DNA from: Clostridia bacterium | GTDB taxonomy: Bacteria; Bacillota; Clostridia; Christensenellales; Aristaeellaceae | NCBI GenBank assembly: GCA_017429265.1 | Contig: JAFRPG010000027.1 | Coordinates: 1 to 42,811, forward strand | Reading direction: 5' to 3' | DNA: 42,811 nucleotides | In this document: piece after piece, positions 40,705 to 42,811 of the stretch | How positions within the stretch are numbered: the first letter of the stretch is position 1 | Layout: each line of letters starts with the position of its first letter | Program-made: the position numbers and the translations under genes | Notes under the pieces: generated by a model | Seen by the model: the letters and a program-made list of their open reading frames with translations, nothing else | Told to the model about the DNA's origin: nothing | Databases searched by the model: none

Positions 40705-41658
40705 ATGCTCACGGATCCGCGCGTCTCCGCCTGCGTCGTCCTCTACCATTCCGGGGAGGAAGCGATGCACACGGTCCGCTGCCTCCTGGACTCGGAAGAG
40801 CCCGTGGAGATTTTCGTCGTGGACAATTCGCCGAAGGACGGCATCGGTGAGCAGATCCATCTCCGCTATCTCAGCGTGAATTACAGCGAGACGAAGAAGA
40901 ACCTCGGCTACGGCAGGGCCAACAACACCGTGATCGAGTCCCTCACGTCCCGCTATCACCTGATCCTGAACCCCGACGTGACCTTTGCCCCGGATCTGAT
41001 CGGGCGCATGGTCGCCTTTATGGACGCCCACGACGACGTCGTGATCCTCTCGCCGAAGGTCTTCAATCCCGACGGAACGGAGCAGTTCCTCCCCCGCCGC
41101 AAGCCCACGGTGCGCTATCTCCTGGGCGGCCGCCGCGCCCTGCGCTCGGAGAAGGTGCTGGCAAAGGCGCAGGCGCTCCGGGAGAAGGCCGCGCAGACGG
41201 ACGAGGCCGCGAGAGCCTCCTGGGCGGAGAACAGGTCGGGCGGCGGCTTCCGCTCCCTGATGCGCGGCAACCGGCAGGAGATGGCCCTCACCCTCCTCAC
41301 CAAACGGGCCGCCTATCTGGAAAAAAAGGCCGCCCGCATGCGCGCCTGGCGCGACGAGTACACGCTGGCCGATCCCGCCCCCACGGAGCCCATGGAAATC
41401 CAGCTGGCCACGGGCTGCTTTCTGATGATCCGCACCCATACGTTCTACCGGATGCGCGGCTTTGACCCGCGGTTCTTCCTGTATCACGAGGACAGCGACC
41501 TGTCGATGTCCGCCGCCGTACACGGGAAGATCGTTTACCATCCGGACATGCACGTCACGCACACGTGGCACCGCGACTCCGCCCACAAGCTGCTGCCCCT
41601 GCTGCGGCACATCCGCTCGTCCGTCCTCTTCTTCCACAAATGGGGGTGGCGCTGGTGA
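40705..41658 (+). CDS. Glycosyltransferase family 2 (rhamnosyltransferase-like)
   Basis: 317 residues, GT-A fold, no membrane helix. SACVVLYHSGEE and FVVDNSPKDG are the nucleotide-sugar-binding start, LILNPDVTFAPD holds the DxD-like metal site, and GCFLMIRTHTFYRMRGFDPRFFLYHEDSDLSMSA is the acceptor-side motif with ED. A long charged helical insert (about 145-220, RRALRSEKVLAKAQALREKAAQ) lies in the middle. The overall type is that of rhamnosyl- or similar transferases for cell-surface polysaccharide. GGAGG lies before ATG 40705. The stop overlaps the start of the next GT gene (GTGA). Confidence 0.9.
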   Translation: MLTDPRVSACVVLYHSGEEAMHTVRCLLDSEEPVEIFVVDNSPKDGIGEQIHLRYLSVNYSETKKNLGYGRANNTVIESLTSRYHLILNPDVTFAPDLIGRMVAFMDAHDDVVILSPKVFNPDGTEQFLPRRKPTVRYLLGGRRALRSEKVLAKAQALREKAAQTDEAARASWAENRSGGGFRSLMRGNRQEMALTLLTKRAAYLEKKAARMRAWRDEYTLADPAPTEPMEIQLATGCFLMIRTHTFYRMRGFDPRFFLYHEDSDLSMSAAVHGKIVYHPDMHVTHTWHRDSAHKLLPLLRHIRSSVLFFHKWGWRW

Positions 41659-42590
41659 GCGCGGTCTGCATTGCCCTGGCCTGCTGCAACGGCGAGGCCT
41701 GGCTGCCCGCCCTGCTGGACAGCCTGCGCGCGCAGACGGTCCGCGATTTCCGCGTGCTCTGGCAGGACGACGGCTCGACGGACGGCACGGTCGGGCTGCT
41801 GGAGCGGGTCACCGCGCAGGACGGCCGCTTCTCCCCCGGGTGCGAGCAGGGAAAGCATCTCGGCGCAAAGGGCAACTTCCTCAGCCTGATGCGGCAGGCG
41901 GACGCCCCTTATGTCGCCCTGTGCGACCAGGACGACGTCTGGCACCGGGACCGTCTGGAGGCCGGGCTCCGCGCCCTCGCCGGGGCGGAGGAGGCCTTCG
42001 GCGCCGATACCCCGCTGCTCGCGCACAGCGACTGCCGTCTGACGGACGCGGACGGGCATGTCTTCGCGGAGAGCTTCTTCCGGCACCAGGGATGGTCCGC
42101 GGATGCCGTGACCCTGCCGCAGCTGCTCGTGCAGAACAACGTCACCGGGTGTACGGTGCTGATGAACCGGGTGCTGTGCCGCCTCTGCGCGGATCACGCG
42201 GTGCCGGAGCGGCTGTTCATGCACGACTGGTTCATCGCCCAGACGGCGGCTGCCTTCGGGAAGATCCTCTGTCTCCCGGAGCCGCTGGTCGACTACCGTC
42301 AGCACGGCGGGAACGCCGTGGGCGCCTCCGGCAAAGGGCTGCTTGCCCGGGGAATGGAAGCCTTCGTCCACCGCGGAAGGGTCCGGGGCCGCATCAGCCT
42401 TTGCTACCGCCAGGCCGAGGCCCTGCTCGACGCCTACGCAAGTCTGCTTCCCGCCGCCCCGGAGGATTGCATCCGCACCTTCCTGCGCACGGAACACCTG
42501 CCGAAACTCTCACGCCTCGCGGCGCTGCGGCGCGGAGGCTACCAGATGCAGAGCCGCACCGCCCGCCTCGGCCAGATGATCTTCGGCTGA
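41655..42590 (+). CDS. Glycosyltransferase family 2
   Basis: 311 residues. SAVCIALACCNGEAWLPALLDSL is the opening strand-helix, then WQDDGSTDGT, and YVALCDQDDVWHRDRLE holds the DQDD metal motif. It ends with MHDWFIAQTAAAFG and the acceptor region (LPEPLVDYRQHGGNAVG). This is the pattern of rhamnosyltransferases of surface polysaccharide. GTG 41655 overlaps the preceding stop by four bases and has a G-rich site (GGGGGTGG); ATG 41640 is an alternative. The donor sugar and acceptor are not known, and no polysaccharide export genes are inside the window. Confidence 0.88.
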   Translation: MSAVCIALACCNGEAWLPALLDSLRAQTVRDFRVLWQDDGSTDGTVGLLERVTAQDGRFSPGCEQGKHLGAKGNFLSLMRQADAPYVALCDQDDVWHRDRLEAGLRALAGAEEAFGADTPLLAHSDCRLTDADGHVFAESFFRHQGWSADAVTLPQLLVQNNVTGCTVLMNRVLCRLCADHAVPERLFMHDWFIAQTAAAFGKILCLPEPLVDYRQHGGNAVGASGKGLLARGMEAFVHRGRVRGRISLCYRQAEALLDAYASLLPAAPEDCIRTFLRTEHLPKLSRLAALRRGGYQMQSRTARLGQMIFG

Positions 42591-42603
42591 ACCGGACAAT
42601 CGG

Positions 42604-42652
42604 AAAACGCCGCCGGACACGGACCCGGAAACGGTCCCCCGGCGGCGTTTTT
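42604..42652 (+). terminator. Rho-independent terminator after the GT2 pair
   Basis: AAACGCCGCCGG / CCGGCGGCGTTT, 12-bp stem, followed by TTTTTC. It ends 19 bp before repeat copy C. Confidence 0.9.
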
Positions 42653-42671
42653 CTTGTGCTGCTTTATACCG

Positions 42672-42811
42672 GTTCTTCACGGAAAGTTCGGGAAAACCAT
42701 ATGGGAGAGGGTTCGCGCTCTGCGGAGCGCGCCAGGGGCTTTCCGATCGCCCCTGGACCCTTCGGGATCGACTCTTTCTTGTTTGGCATTTTGTAAAGCA
42801 ATGTTGATAAA
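42672..42811. repeat. Inverted-arm repeat element, copy C (cut by window edge)
   Basis: The left arm matches copy A over about 100 bp with few changes: GTTCTTCACGGAAAGTTCGG at the end, CGCGCTC-TGCG-GAGCGCG (42714-42731), and CCAGGGGC-TTTCCGATC-GCCCCTGG (42732-42756), followed by a TTCGGGATCGACTC turn. After about 42775 the sequence is unique and AT-rich. The right arm, if present, lies beyond the window. Confidence 0.82.

Overview
The window is GC-rich (by eye above 60 % outside a few patches) and densely coding. It reads as a chromosome segment of an anaerobic, Gram-positive-type bacterium, probably a high-GC member of Clostridia from a gut or rumen. The basis is strong AGGAGG-type ribosome binding sites, short TTGNNN-17-TATANT promoters, SpoIIIE-type FtsK, an ApbE/NusG-II/FMN-binding operon, BspA-like LRR and Big_2 surface proteins, GluRS next to GlnRS, and GH27/GH127/GH5 enzymes for plant polysaccharide oligomers. 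Genus-level placement is not possible from this alone. No rRNA, tRNA, CRISPR array, insertion sequence or phage gene was seen.

Layout. 1-3227 (minus): an extracytoplasmic flavin operon, with a NusG-II lipoprotein, the flavin transferase ApbE, and a very large FMN-binding protein with at least four flavinylation motifs that runs off the left edge. 3424-5001 (plus): metal ABC transporter ATPase and permease, divergent from the flavin operon. 5033-5383: repeat element copy A. 5449-7130 (minus): membrane-anchored hypothetical plus an alpha/beta hydrolase fused to a DUF3237-like domain. 7282-11483 (minus): serine acetyltransferase, GH127 and GH27. 11738-14371 (plus): MgtA-type Mg2+ ATPase. 14560-19875 (plus): BspA-like LRR protein, Nudix, DUF3795, an atypical Fic gene and a low-molecular-weight phosphatase. 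20090-22687 (minus): Big_2 repeat surface protein. 22904-27054 (plus): secreted DUF3298-like protein and FtsK/SpoIIIE. 27101-27415: repeat copy B. 27436-32129 (minus): TyrA, DUF523/TudS, phosphodiesterase and HAD in overlapping order, then Mrp and an acyltransferase. 32245-40533 (minus): degenerate EAL protein, GH5, MATE, GluRS, GlnRS, a membrane protein and a NYN-LOTUS protein. 40705-42590 (plus): two GT2 glycosyltransferases. 42672 to the right edge: repeat copy C.

How the genes work together. ApbE would load FMN onto the threonines of the multi-domain protein encoded directly after it, giving a candidate flavin electron conduit outside the membrane. The glycosidases lack signal peptides and probably act on imported oligosaccharides. 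The surface proteins (LRR, Big_2, multi-FMN) and the two GT2 enzymes belong to the cell envelope. GluRS and GlnRS side by side suggest direct charging of tRNA-Gln.

The best candidate for something undescribed is the repeat family. It has three copies, each in a gap after a plus-strand gene and convergent with the next gene where that gene is visible. The arms are inverted and each holds two adjoining hairpins. The hairpin loops (TGCG and TTTCCGATC) are kept while the stems change in a compensating way between arms. Other points of interest are the 270-bp-period duplication in the multi-FMN gene, a TTCCCTTA operator-like array in front of the Fic gene, a low-GC block inside ftsK, and an EAL protein lacking its catalytic acids.
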